A stretch of 64,000 nt of DNA from Gymnothorax reevesii (taxonomy: Eukaryota > Chordata > Actinopteri > Anguilliformes > Muraenidae), in the NCBI GenBank assembly GCA_029721435.1, contig CM056592.1, forward strand, positions 36,653,611 to 36,717,610, read 5' to 3'. The notes beneath the pieces are model-generated. The model was given only the letters and a program-made list of their open reading frames with translations. It searched no databases and had not been told where the DNA came from. This document shows positions 1 through 12,500 of this stretch, in pieces. Position 1 is the first letter of the stretch; each line of letters opens with the position of its first letter. The position numbers and the translations under genes are program-made.

Positions 1-1
1 T

Positions 2-500
2 CAGACACTTCAACAGAAGTACTCCTTTGTTGTCAGTAGAGATCATGTGATGCAGCTAACGAGAGAACTGAATCCATCTGGAATAGAGAATTGCTTGAGA
101 CGCAGATTTGTTCGAAGAGCATACCACTCAATTGGACCAAATGAAGTTTGGCACGTTGACGGTTGTGATAAATTAAAGGCTTTTGGAGTTGCAATAAGCG
201 GATGTATTGATGGTTTCTCTCGAAAAATTATGTGGCTCATATGTGGAAAGTCCAACAATGACCCTGAGATTATTGCTCGCAATTACATCCAGTGTGTAAC
301 AAAGTTTGGAGTTGTTACGATGCGCCTCCGAACAGACTGCGGGACAAAAAATTGACTAATGGCAGCACTTCACTGTTCCTTGAGGTCTGAACATGCAGAC
401 GAGTTTGCTGGAGCGAAAAGCCACATGTATGGCATTTGAACATCAAACCAATGTATTGAAAGCTGGTGGCCTTGCTTCCGGAAGCAGAGGTTTTTGTCTG
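2..500 (+). pseudogene. DDE integrase-core-like protein, 5' truncated and frameshifted
   Basis: An open frame enters from the left window edge at base 2 and runs to a stop at 355. The same protein resumes in another frame from about 355 to 500. Three motifs match an rve-type (retroviral-integrase-like) catalytic core: HVDG near 155, RTDCGT near 332 and CIESWW near 455. These would supply the D, D and E residues. Multicopy genes of this type occur in fish genomes and look transposon-derived. This copy is broken by a frameshift in an A-run near 345-350 and by a stop within the second piece. No partner gene or regulatory signal is visible, and the true start lies outside the window. I cannot place it in a named transposon superfamily. 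Confidence 0.6.
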
Positions 501-1319
501 TTATAGTTCTCCATTGATATATGCTCCACCAACATGACTACACATTTTTGTATTCTGTCATAATTAATACTGAGGGTATTGCCTTTCTGATCAAGGCAGT
601 TCTTGCTTTTTGAGATTTAAGGATTAATTCCATTTTTTTTTTTGTTGTAGAAAAACTGGATTACACTCTTTGCTGTTCAAACTGAGCATTGCTGCTTATT
701 TTTCAGATTTAAAGTCACAAATTTGTATTGATACTTACCTGTCTGGTAATGCTTCAGTAAAGCTCTTCGGGCCATTCCATGTCAACCCCAGGGATGTGCA
801 CCGCAGCACCTCTTCAATTTTTTTCGGATTTGCATGACTGAAAAATCTGAGTTTTATTTATTTTTTTAATTTTGAAGATAAAAAAGTGGAATCCCGCAAA
901 TTAGCGGAAAAATCACATCCCAGTAATCCCCAGAAATCGACTGCCGTACCAATAAAAACTGCCATGTCTCTCGACACTGCATAAGAGGTTAGGCTAAGTA
1001 TTTTTGCCTTATCGAAAGTGAAGGGGACGGATTGCCGTCTCCTCAAAACTGTGTGAGACATATCCCCCGCATCCCCTATGCCTCCTGAGCCCCTGTCCAA
1101 CGTCATTGGGACAAAGGCATGAGTTAATGAATGATGGTCTCTGATGGAAGATTGATAGTGCATTCACCTCCTAATAGGATAAATCTAAAATTTTTGCTCT
1201 CAACTCTGAATGGTTTTGTCATAAAAAAAAATCTTTGCAACTAAGTTTCGGCCCTTTTGGAACAGCGATTTCTGAGGAGCTACATTCACATGGCTAAATC
1301 TTGAATAGCATTTCAGCTA
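501..1319. other. AT-rich intergenic DNA with a transposon-end fragment
   Basis: No coding feature is supported here. Bases about 838-922 are the reverse complement of the end of the element at 61475-61911: both carry the wording 'aaaaatcacatccc' beside a 'gcgga' motif. This is a fragment of that repeat family. The rest is unassigned. Confidence 0.45.
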
Positions 1320-3712
1320 AGTCCTTCAAATTTTCAGGGGTGAAAATATGCAACTATAACTTCAGCAATATGGACTTATAAATGTGTCCCCTAAGTTTAT
1401 CATATATATTTGGGTGCTTAAAGTTGCTTGAAAAGTTTACTCTGCACTCTGTGGTAGAATGTTTGAAGAACTGTTAAAAGCCTAATTTTGAAGACGGGGA
1501 TTTGGTATTCCACAAACAGCTTCCGCTATATGTTCTGTATTTTGTATTCTAATTCTGCCCCTCTCTTATGAATAATCAAGAAAATAATAAGGTTTGAAAA
1601 TGAAAAAAAAAATGTTGATTTGAAAATGAATGAAATGAAAATGTCTTTGATGCCATTAAATGCTTTTTGTCCACAAAACTACCATATTTTCAAAAACTGA
1701 TTTTGAGAAAATAAAGCAGGACGCCATCACAAATTTTGGATATGTTAATAACAGGCATCTAGTCTTTCTAAAACAGTAAATATGATGTTGGTGCAGTGGC
1801 GTAGCGTGGAGGCGCTGGGCCCCGGTGCGAGAATGGCGCTAGCCCCCCCCAAGGCCTATCCGCGAAGCAGAGGTGTAATTGTAACAGAGCTTTAGTTTTT
1901 TGAGGATTTGTACTTTACCTGAGTTCTTTTTTAAACCTGGACTTTTACTCTACAACATTTAAAACTTAATAATTATCATTTTACTTCGTTACTTTGACAC
2001 TAGCCACTTCGTCACAAATTAAAATATGAACGCAATTCATCGTTTAAGATTTATCTGCATTTAGCGTCTTCAAGAAGAACAACGGTGCTCGGCAGCAGGT
2101 TAGTGCGGGGACAGGGAGCTGCAAATTTATGCACGTAGTTACAATATTCTATCACTAGATGGCACACCCGCATCAGTTATTGGATATTCACAGAAACAAT
2201 CGTCCTCTGTAGCCAACCACTTCAGCTACAGTGAGCCAGTAGGTATCCAAATCAGTAATTAAGAAAAATCAGTTTTCTGAAAAACGCAGACACCCATAAT
2301 TATTAGGGCTATTAGAACCATGGACAATGAATATTTGCACAGCATCTCAACATCACACAACACGTTAGGCTGTTTGAACCATGAACAACAGTGACAATAC
2401 ATTGCCAATGAAAATCCGAAAAAGATCCATACGGCTGAACAGTCAACCGTATTTCCCTAACAGCACAACAGTGGCCAAATCAATAAGTAAACAGATAGAT
2501 GGACACACATCCTGGCACAGCAGCCATTTAACCACAACCGGCAAGCTGATCACTTGCAGTAGCCTAATAAAAAACTGCACTCACCCATTCAGAAGTTAAC
2601 TCTGGGTGCCTTCTGCTCTGCAAAGTCGTTGAGCAAGAGGGCAATGAGGTGGTAGCATTAGCCTCCAAGTCTGACTGCTGCGTGTCGCCGCCATTATTCA
2701 CAACGCTAGCAGGAACTGCATCTGGACAAGATGACTATTTAAAAAATGCATTCAATTTCGCCAATTTGGAGTTCCGTACATCGAGCTCTTTTTTTCTTTT
2801 CTTTTTTGAGCACCGCTTTTGTGCTGCTCAACATGGTGCTCAAGACTTTTCACCTCCAATACTAGGCTAATGGCTTAGCTGATCTCTTAAAAAAGAACAA
2901 TTCACGAGCAAGCGCGTAGCCTACGAAGCTACGATCAGAAAGGAATAAGTGAATGTCAACTAATTGGACAAACACATTTCCCAGCAGGCCATGTTCATTT
3001 GAACATGTTGTGAATAAAACAATCAAATATATGATTAGTAATTGTGATTATAACTGAAAAAGTATCATTACTGAAATACAAAAGACATATATCAAAGAAA
3101 AGAGGAAAAATGGCCAGTGTGTGTGTGTGGGGGGGGGGGTTGTTACCATGACTGTGTTGTATGAAACAGTGGAGCAATATATATACTCATCAACTCCACG
3201 TTTTTGGTAGGTAATACTGCGTTGAACAGGAGACTTAAAATGACGAGATTTAAATATGTACTTGCTTTATGTGTTCTGATAAGAGGAAGAATGGCATAGT
3301 TTATCACCGTGGGCCCTCAGAGGTCATCGGGGCCCCGGTTCAGCGCACCGGCAATACCTACGCCGCTGTGTTGGCGGATGGTGTCATTTTTTATGTATAA
3401 AATGTTAAATAATAGCACCATTTTTTTTCATTTTCATTTCATTTTTTTAATATTTTCTAGATTATTCATAAGAGAGGGTCAGAATTAGAATACAGAATAC
3501 ACAACATATGTGGGAGGCTGTATGTGCAATACCAAACCCCTGCCCTTGAAATTAGGCTTTTTACAGTCCTTCGAATATGCTACTGCTGAAAGCAGAGTAA
3601 AATTTTCAAGTAACTTTAAGCACCCAGTAATATGGGATAAACTAAAGGGACACCTTTATGAGTTCAAGTTATAGTAGCAGATTTTCACCCCTGAAATTCA
3701 GTAGGCTACAGG
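1320..3712. repeat. Foldback element with ~300-bp inverted arms, split by a hAT insertion
   Basis: Bases about 1325-1650 and 3415-3705 are inverted copies of one another. 'attttcaggggtgaaaat' near 1330 is answered by 'attttcacccctgaaat' near 3690, and the 'ctcttatgaataatc' wording near 1565 is answered near 3462. The hAT element at 1794-3368 sits in the loop, so this foldback is older. No coding content belongs to it. Confidence 0.65.
1794..3368 (+). mobile_element. Non-autonomous hAT-type transposon, copy 1 (complete)
   Basis: The element starts with CAGTGGCGTAG and ends with CTACGCCGCTG, giving related terminal inverted repeats. It is flanked by 8-bp direct repeats, TGTTGGTG at 1786-1793 and TGTTGGCG at 3369-3376, which differ at one base. 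Eight-base target duplications and CAG ends are typical of hAT transposons. No hAT transposase was recognised inside; the small frames at 2381-2870 are also present in copy 2 but resemble nothing I know. An inverted, near-identical truncated copy lies at 24344-25842. Confidence 0.8.
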
Positions 3713-4294
3713 GGCAAAGCCAGAACTGAGAATTGGGGGCACAAAACATCCATTTAAAACAATTATTAGTCCTGACCTGTCATTTTCATAATTAACAGAA
3801 GGTTGACTCCGAGAGCGCTCCACACTTAACAGGTGCTGCTTGTTCTCCCCAATTAGGTAAGATGACAATCATTCATCTGGACGTACAGTATATTTGCTGG
3901 ATTTAATTCTAAGTTGTTGAAAATTGCATACCTGTCGACACTCAAGCGAATGGCTTGAGCGGCAGGTTTTTTATAGGCTATTTAACAGCTGAGTGCCACT
4001 ATTTTTTTTTTTCAACTCACATAGTACCACGAGTGAAAGGAAATATTTCACTGGAACATGGACCAGTTCAATCATTGCAAAGCATTGGCCTATTAATAAG
4101 TAAATTATTTTTCTGTACTGAATTTAGCCCATGATTTCATCACTGTTAGATCACATATGGAGAGAAACCATGTCTTTAGTTGCCAATTACGATAATTGGA
4201 AAACGCGTCAATCAAGAAAAATGATTGAGAACTTGCCAGGACTAAAAGGGACGTGTCTGTGCCACCCCAATTCCCAGTTCTAGACCCGCCAGTG
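3709..4294. mobile_element. Short non-autonomous element, hAT-like ends
   Basis: The two ends are inverted copies containing AGAACTGAGAATTGGGG on the left and CAATTCCCAGTTCTAGAC on the right. Related copies occur at about 19540-20130, where the end reads CAGTGGCGTAGCCAGAACT, and at 51055-51250. I could not read a convincing target duplication, so the superfamily rests on end similarity only. Confidence 0.55.
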
Positions 4295-5320
4295 CTAACT
4301 GAGCTAATTGGCTAATGGAAATGTCACATGTAGCTTGACTAAGCCAGTCACCTGTGTGCAAGACAGCAGCTGTTAGCGTGTAAAGGCAGATTTCAATGGG
4401 CTGTCAAAAATTCAATCATTAAGACAAAAATCCGAAAATACACGAATTGCATCTAGACAGCAAGGAGATGTTGGTAATTTGTATTTAACTATGATTTATT
4501 GTCTCCATAAGTGAAAAACTGAAGTTTAAAAATGCCATTTTTGCATTGACTCCAATTGTTCACGAGAGCAAAATTCAAAATGCAGTAAAATATTAAGTTT
4601 TTGGATACAATTCTTATATTTTCCAAACATCATCTTCCATGACTCCAAAATTTTGGCATTTTTTAATGAACATTGAAAATGTATTTTGCAAGAATTTGCA
4701 AGTATATGTTTACAATACCATTTACAGGTCAAACATTTTGATGCACTGTAGGGTCAATTTTCAATAAATCAAAAATCTGTGTGGATCATTTGTGTAGGAC
4801 TGAAGATACTCTGTTGCAAGTTTGGTGTCAATTAAGCAAAAATTGTGGGAGGAGATAGGTTTAATAAGTTTTAAAGTTTTTGAACATAACAGAGTGATTG
4901 ACATCATAATTTGCAATAGGTTTAAACGTACAAAAGTTTATTCAGTGTTGGGGCTACACTTAGGTGAAAGTTGAAAATCTGTAGCAAATGGTTGATTTGT
5001 TGTGAATTTTCAAAATTTTGAACTTTAGAGGCTTGCTGTAGTGCCACCATCAGGAATATATTGCCTTGTTTTTGGAGCTGAGGCAATCTGGCATGGGACT
5101 AGAGCTTTATGCAAAGTTTGGTGATATTTCGCACATGTTAGGATTTCCTCAGAAGATCAAGAACATGCAGGTTAACAATAGTCCTGGCAGTTTAGGCTGC
5201 CCGCCCCCAAATTACAGAGAAACTGAATATAGCAACATGTGTAAAATACTTGGAAAGTATTTTTATGAAAAGAACCAAAATCATAATAATCATTTTATAT
5301 AGAATAGTGAACAAAATAAA
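4295..5320. other. Unassigned non-coding DNA
   Basis: This stretch is AT-rich with only short frames of about 70 codons and no recognisable protein. It lies outside the palindrome and has no mirror in the window. Confidence 0.5.
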
Positions 5321-5321
5321 G

Positions 5322-6416
5322 GTTTCATAATAATTGGCACCCTTAGTTTATTACTCAGTTCAACCACCTATAGCAAGGATTACAATGTGGAGTCTTTTCC
5401 TGTAATTTTTGATTAGGTTACGGCACATATTTGGGGCAATTTTGGACCATTCCTCTGAGCAGATCCTTTCAAGATCCTCCACATTCTGGGTTTTCCTTTT
5501 TTCAACTGCCCTCATCAACTCAGCCCACAGGTTTTCAACTGGATTGAGGTCTGGTGACTGAGATGGCTATTGCCGAATGTTGAGTTTGTTCTCATGAAAC
5601 AATTTCTATGTGGATCTTGAGGTATGCTTTGGTACATCACCTTGTTGGTAAGTTCATCAATGGCCAAGTCCCAGCCTTCTGGCGAAGGCAACCAGATTGT
5701 CAGCCTAAATATCCTGATATTCGGTGTAAATCATTATGCCATTCATCTTAACGTTTGCCCCTGGATGTCTGGTATTAAAACGGCCCCAAAACATGACTGA
5801 CCCACCATCATATTTCACTGTGGGTACGTGGTGCTTCTGCTTGAATGTATTGTTGTTGCTCTGCCAAACATACCACAGCTGTATCTGACCGAAACATGCA
5901 ATTTTGGACCTGACCAAAGCACCTTGTTTCAGTCATAATTCAGATGATATTGCAGTGTATGTGAGATTTTTTGTTCGATTTATTTAAGCAGGGGTCCTGA
6001 CTGAGACCAAGTCTCCTTTTCTTCAAGGTCCTGCTTTACGTACAATTATAATTACAAAATCATGTTCCCTCATTTTTCTACCCTAGTGAAACCGAAAGTG
6101 ATGTAATGGCTCAATACAGTTCCTCAACAATTACATAAAAAATTAATTCCACATATTTAAATCTAATTAAATTTTGGTTGTGGCTATTTATAATAATATT
6201 TAAGGGTGTCATTAATTGTTAAACCTTGATTTGGAGGAAACTAATTTTTAATTAAATCAGTAAATTATTTTGGTCGGTTCCATCAACACAATTATATCAA
6301 AGAGTATTTCTCACATGTTGTTATTAGAGTTTCGCTATAAATATATATTTTAGAATTTTTTAAATATGTTTGTGCATTGCCAGTTAGGGGTGCCAGTAAT
6401 TTTGGAGCTTAGTGTA
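5322..6416 (-). pseudogene. Tc1-like transposon relic downstream of lipocalin gene 1
   Basis: The right end carries TACTGGCACCCCTAACTGGC (read on the minus strand), and the left end carries the degenerate partner ATAATTGGCACCCTTAG. Between them, minus-strand frames at about 5340-6060 translate to Tc1 transposase fragments such as CFGQIQLWYVWQ, HHVPTVKYDGGSVMFWG and the Pro-Asp-Leu-Asn-Pro region. Stops and frameshifts make it inactive. The same relic sits at the same place beyond gene 2 (53790-54541), so it predates the inverted duplication. Confidence 0.75.
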
Positions 6417-6544
6417 TAATGTGATATACCAAGTCCTACTTAAGCACATTATCCACAGATTGTTCCATATAAAACATTTGCTGTTTCATCTTTTCATGCA
6501 GTTGAAGACAATCTATGGATAATCAAATATTTATTTTTTTAAAC

Positions 6545-6550
6545 TTTATT
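6545..6550 (-). terminator. Polyadenylation signal of lipocalin gene 1
   Basis: AATAAA on the minus strand lies 18 bp past the stop codon and is followed by an A-rich run. Gene 2 has the equivalent signal at 53657-53662. Confidence 0.65.
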
Positions 6551-6568
6551 TAGAATACATCTCAGTGA

Positions 6569-9500
6569 TTATGTGGTACTGCAGGAACTAAACGCTCTTT
6601 CCTGTGGTTTCTCTTCAGATGACTCCTCCTTGTGGCTGTTTTTAGCAGGACAAAGTTCTGGAAAAGAGAGTGTCAAAAAGTCATGTTAAACAAGGGGAAA
6701 TATTGCTCACATAACTGTGGCGCCATCTAAATGCACCAGAGGGGCAATATTTACTCACCTGTATGTCCATCATAAATGAAGGTTAGCTTTGGTATAGCCA
6801 GGCATTCCTTTTGTCTATCGTATGTTTCCCGATCACAATTGCTCAGTTTCCCGGTTCTTCCTGTTTAAATTTAAAAAAATTAAAATGTAAATATATTCTT
6901 CATATCTCTGGCCCAATAGTTTGCAACACTTCACTCAGAACCTGACAGTAGACATACCAAATGAGATGAAATATTTCGCCAAGAGACCATTGATGGAGTA
7001 GTTTCCAAACATGACCATATAGTCAGCGCTGGTAGGCAGAAGGGTGGCGTTGAAAATTTCATTCGTATCTGCTTCCACTGAGGGAAATATAAAGTGTTAA
7101 AAATATTGAAAAATAAGACCAAGACTCCTGTAGCAGACCGGCAAGCAATTTTTAGTGATGATAGAAGTAATGAAAATTTTATGTGAACTTTGACCTTTGA
7201 TTCATTGAAGGTCAATGTGAAGGTCACTAAATAAAAATTCACATAAATTTATAGACCTCCTGTAATACAACCTTAAGCTCTGAAGCAGTTTTGATGATAC
7301 AAGTCACTGAAAATTTAATATGTCAATTGTGAACTTTAAAGGTCACAGAAGGTCAAGTTGAGGCCACCAAATGGACTTCATGAATAACTTTCTAAATGTC
7401 TCAGTACAAACCTTGGCTCCATCTGTGGCCATGTTAGTGATACAAGTCATTGATTTTTCACCAGGTCACATTTGACCTTCAAAGGTCAATACGAAGGTCA
7501 CCAAATGAAAGCTGATATATGACTTCCTATATGCAGGGTTCTAGCCAGAAATCTTATTGAACATACCGGAGCGATACTTCTTGTGATGTCACGAACCTGG
7601 TCACGTGGGTTTGTTGACTACCTTGGTTGAAAAAAAGCCACAACATGACAATTGATTTTATAGGTGAAGTAAAGTTGTCTTTAACGTCATAATGCCAGTC
7701 AGTTGCAACTGCACAAACCATTTTGTGAAGGGCTGAGGAATATGCTTCCTACATATTCGTGATCGAGAACTGAAAAAATCTACTTGGATTTATGCAATTT
7801 GATGCAAGAACTGGATGCCGTCGACCCACTAGCATGTTTGTACTACTCACTTTCTGTCAGATCAGTCGCAAGTTATTTTCCATCATTTCTACCATGACAT
7901 TTTGCGAAGTTTTCACATTTTATTATTCGGTCATGGCTAGGGAATGATATTTTTTGTGATGGGTAATTCGACTGGTTCCTTACTTTCCTATAGCAAGTAT
8001 TTCAGTGACAGTTTGGATATTAGTATTGGAAAGAATTCCATTTTCAACCTTCATCAGTATCGACTAAGATCAGTACTTTTTCGGCTTGACTTTTGGGTAC
8101 CCAGAGAAACATTCGAGTGTGTAAAAACATCCATCGTACATCCAGTCAAGAAAATTTAGAGTTAAATGCCCACTACAGCTGTAAGGGTGACAGCCTTGTT
8201 ACTGATGACACACCAGGTGGCGCAGTATATGCTTTCGCAATATTAAATATTATTCATAAATTCCGTGCCCCCTTATCATGAATAAAGCCCCCCAAAATAT
8301 ATTGCCGCCCCTTTCCAAAATCATTCTTGTAAACGTAACACTGTGAATTACTTTCACTGATCAATGATGATCAACAAATGTTCAATTTCTGTTCGATGTA
8401 GGAAAATCAAGTGATGATCCAGCCGACCCTGACCCAAAGTGGGGTCGTTCCTCAAACCTTTCAGCTTGTAAGGATCCGGAAGCCTATCCAGATCTTCATT
8501 GTACTTAAGCTAATAGGAATACTGTCAAGGTTTTGTACATATTCAGAGACCACCGAATTCCACAACTGCAGGATGCCATACATCCCCTGTTTTGTTGTAT
8601 TGATTTACACTTGTTCTTGCCAACCATGCTAATAAGTATGGTTGAATATGACATCAATGTTTGTAAACAAGAAGTATTACACACCGTCAGGAGGATCTAA
8701 TTCATGAATAATTAACGCTGTGTTCTTACACTTCCGTGAAGCCACAAAAAATATTTTAGAGGCTATAAGTTTCATTCCGTTTCCCTGTAAAGTTAATTTG
8801 GGTAAAAGCATCGTGCTATATTACCAGTTAATCTATTTCACCATCTCAGCAATGCCATATAATTTTTTCCCCAATTTTGTATCATACACAAAACACTGGC
8901 AGCGACGGCAAAAATACAAAAATTACTTAGCACAGGGCCCTATAAATAGATTACCGTTTCATAATCTTTTAATTGCCTTTTTCACCCGCTCAGAGAGTCC
9001 AGGGGCCTATTGCACAAAGGCAGGATAAGGGATTTGCAAGGTATCGGCACGGGATTTGCCTGATCTCAAGCCCCATTTCGATTGCACAGACCGTGTGAGC
9101 TTAGCCATGGCATTGGTTTCTATGGAAATAAAGTCTGTGGAGCTAGCCAGCTCCGGAGCAAGCTTACGAACTAGCTAAGCTCCTGTCTGCAGCCAATTTC
9201 ACCTCACCTCATTCAGCAGTCGCCCAAATTGAAAATCAATGTCCTTAAGTTATTCTGAATTGTCCACTACACATTGCGATCTCAATTATAATAGGCCCAG
9301 TAAAATAGCCAATATTCGATCATTATATTCAAGCATCCATGTGACAGTGACCATCACAGTTCAATCAGTCCCCCTTCCATGTCACATTTTAACCATATTT
9401 AGAATCCATCATTAACAGATTTGTCCTTATTCCCCAAGTCGAAACTTCCATCAGAGCGGAAAATGAGCAGTGCTGCATGAAGTAGATTACCGTGCTTCAG

Positions 9501-12500
9501 CGCGGTCTTAAACCGCTGCGGTAACCCCCTACCTACAGCACTGCTGCTACTTTTCTCCGTCTTTATTCAGACTGCGACGGGTAAGGTAGAGTCGTTGCTT
9601 TAATGCTGGACACGAGTGCAATGTTGCTTGCTTCATGATACTGGCATCAAACATTTACTGGAGGCTCCTTGACGTAGTTTTCTGACGCTTACATTCTACT
9701 TTTTCATTTGAGTATATGGCTCCATCAAGGGTGATTATAAGTAAGCTCAACTAATCTGAGAACGTCTTCGAGATCGAACTATCAATTCAGTCTCCACAGG
9801 ACAAAACAAGGACATGAAATAAAATTGCACAGCTTATATGAAATGTACCTATACGTCCATAAAAATGTCACAATCTACTTGTACATATTTGATTAGGTTT
9901 GCAAGACTAAGTATGTCTGGCAGCGATGGCTTATCTCGTTCACGGTAACGCCGACGTGCATTGGCTACTCCTTTTTGACGGCGCTGAAACACCTCCAGAG
10001 TTTACTCTCCCTTGAGTTGAGCTAACTTTAATACTCCTCTCAAACGTGTCGCACCATTCTGACCGACACTATAAGAACAAGAGTTTGTCACTAAAGTAAC
10101 TATATCCCCCGCCGTTAGGTCACCAAAACCGACTGGTGTCTGCGCATTCCCAGTAGGAAGGTTGGTACCAAAAAGAATTGAAATACGTTGACTCCTTCTT
10201 GAAATATCACGCTGACAATGTTCGGGACGGAAGTACGGACGGAGCTGAATACTATATCCCACGCTTCACGCTAAATGCACGGTGGGGAATAATAAGCAGA
10301 AACATTTCAGTGATCCCATCGTCCCCCTGTTTGAATGTAGTCTTTGAGTGTTGCTGGCGCATGCGTTTGCGGCAGCTACTTGGCGCCCAAGGTGATGATC
10401 AGCGATCCTGTGATCGATCTCTGGGTCTATTTAAGGTAGCCACGTGCGCGCACTCAGCTGGATCAGCGGCAACAGGCTTCACTTAGCCAATTCTCCTCCA
10501 CCCGCTGTTGGCTTTGTGCAATCAATTAAGCCAGGGATGCGCTGTTTGGGATATGACGATCCTCGCTTTGGCGTTGATCCAGGATCTCAGAATCCGACAT
10601 TTATGCAATAGGCCCCAGTTTTGGCCCAGGACCCAATCCCAGCTAGACAGATTTTCCTCCCGTCATACATGGGTATCGCATGTAATTGCTGGTGCTGAAA
10701 TGCCTCTCAAAAGCCTTGGTTTTTTTTCATCAAATTAAGGTCTGGTGTAGGTTTTCCCATGCGGATCAACTCAAACCTCTCATTGAATATTAATCTAGAA
10801 AATGTTCATCATAAACTCAAAACGATATTCACAGCTTTCACGAACAAACAACTCGGGCTAGCTCGCTGTGTTGTTTCCTGCCGATTTTGTACTTATTTAT
10901 TTCGCGAACATGTGATTTGCTTGGGGGACAGCGGGCGGAACCAGTCATAACATTAGCGATAACAAAGCTCATAGGGGAAATACAAATGGACAATTTTACT
11001 ATCATTTGAAATTAGTGTTGCACGGAGCCGAGCCCTCCGTAAATTCGCAGTGGACCCGCAGCATTTCCTTCCCAGCAGCTGCAGAGGGAGACAATTCAAA
11101 GTATTAAGGCGTTAAGAGACAGCTGCATTCAGGTGTGATGGAAAAGATGATATTTTCCACTTGTGAAGTGGTATTTACCAGTGTTTGTGTTCACGTGCTT
11201 TTGTTGTTGTACTGGGAAATTAAAGATGGCGGACTCACAGATTCCTGTTTCTTGGGTAAAACCATGTTGAAAAGGTCAGAGGTTATCTCATCTCGGCAAC
11301 TCATGTATCCAAATTTTCTACGAGTTGCCCAGTGGAAAATACCACATGGGTAGGTGTTCATGTGAACTTTTCACGTCGGCTTTTGGTATTTACCATAATT
11401 CCCATAGCACATGAATGCTTCGACCATGTATAATGACGAGCAAGAACCATTAGCGAATAGCATACAGTTCGCTACATATGTCGTGGCAAGGTCGCTAAAC
11501 ACACATTACAAAGGTCCGCACATACTGGTTCGGCCGCAAGTTTAACTGGGAAATATTAATTGATAATGGAAAAATATCCATGGCTAAAACGTTGAGCTTG
11601 GAACAATATTATGTTATTTTGTCATCTGCATGCAACGTGCTTGTAGCAAGTCAATACTGTAAGTAATATACTGGCATGAATTTACAACGTAGCCCACTGC
11701 CGGTGTTCTGTCAAATTTTGCTCCCTTGTCAAAAAATGCTACCTTTATGCAAAGCGATCGTAAAGTCTTTGTTTTCACCTTGATATTGCAATATGAATCT
11801 GATTACAGTAGTAACTTTATTTCTTTTTTTGTTCAAAGATATATGCCCATATACACCATTATCATCTAATTTCTGCTTTTTCAGGAAACCCCAGCGTGTA
11901 CATACAAATATAACGTTATGTACGCTTACAGGTCGAAATGCTCACTGAAAATAAATCAATTTTTATGATTTTTGAAGATTCTTAAGATATGAGTGAGGAA
12001 ACAGCCCTAGATTTTGTGTTTGCGCAAGCGCAGAACCGTGAGGTAGCATATTTTGATAGGTAGCAAAATTTGTCTGAACACCGGTAATCAAACTACAGGT
12101 CTGTTTAGTCACAATTTGAATGTCAACTCCAGTAACCACTCTAACTTTATGGTCAATGTCAATGCAGTATTTTATACTGGATAGTAAGTGTTGTGCAATT
12201 ATGTCTGAAGGGCCTTTCACACTGATCGCGGCAAACCGCAAGGTTGCGCTAGGTTGGGCGAATGGCCAGAAATTGTGGCTGCGCTTTCCGCAGGGTTCAG
12301 CGCAAGCTAGGCAGGAATTCTCGAAAACTATGTCATATTCGGTAGTTTGTTTTGGTCGCACAACCAGACGTAACCACAACACCGCGGTCGAAGTTCAAAA
12401 ATGTTGCAAGCTCAAGAGTTTGCCACACCCTTGCGCCAACTTCGGCGCAGCGAGAAAACCGTTCTTGCGGCACGCAAGCTATTTACAATATTGGGTTTCA

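Noticed and set aside
9456..9560. Possible tRNA or microRNA hairpin around 'cagcgcggtcttaaaccgctgcgg'
   Set aside because: Only one short stem is visible. There is no cloverleaf, A/B box or clean precursor, and it lies inside a transposon-like insert.
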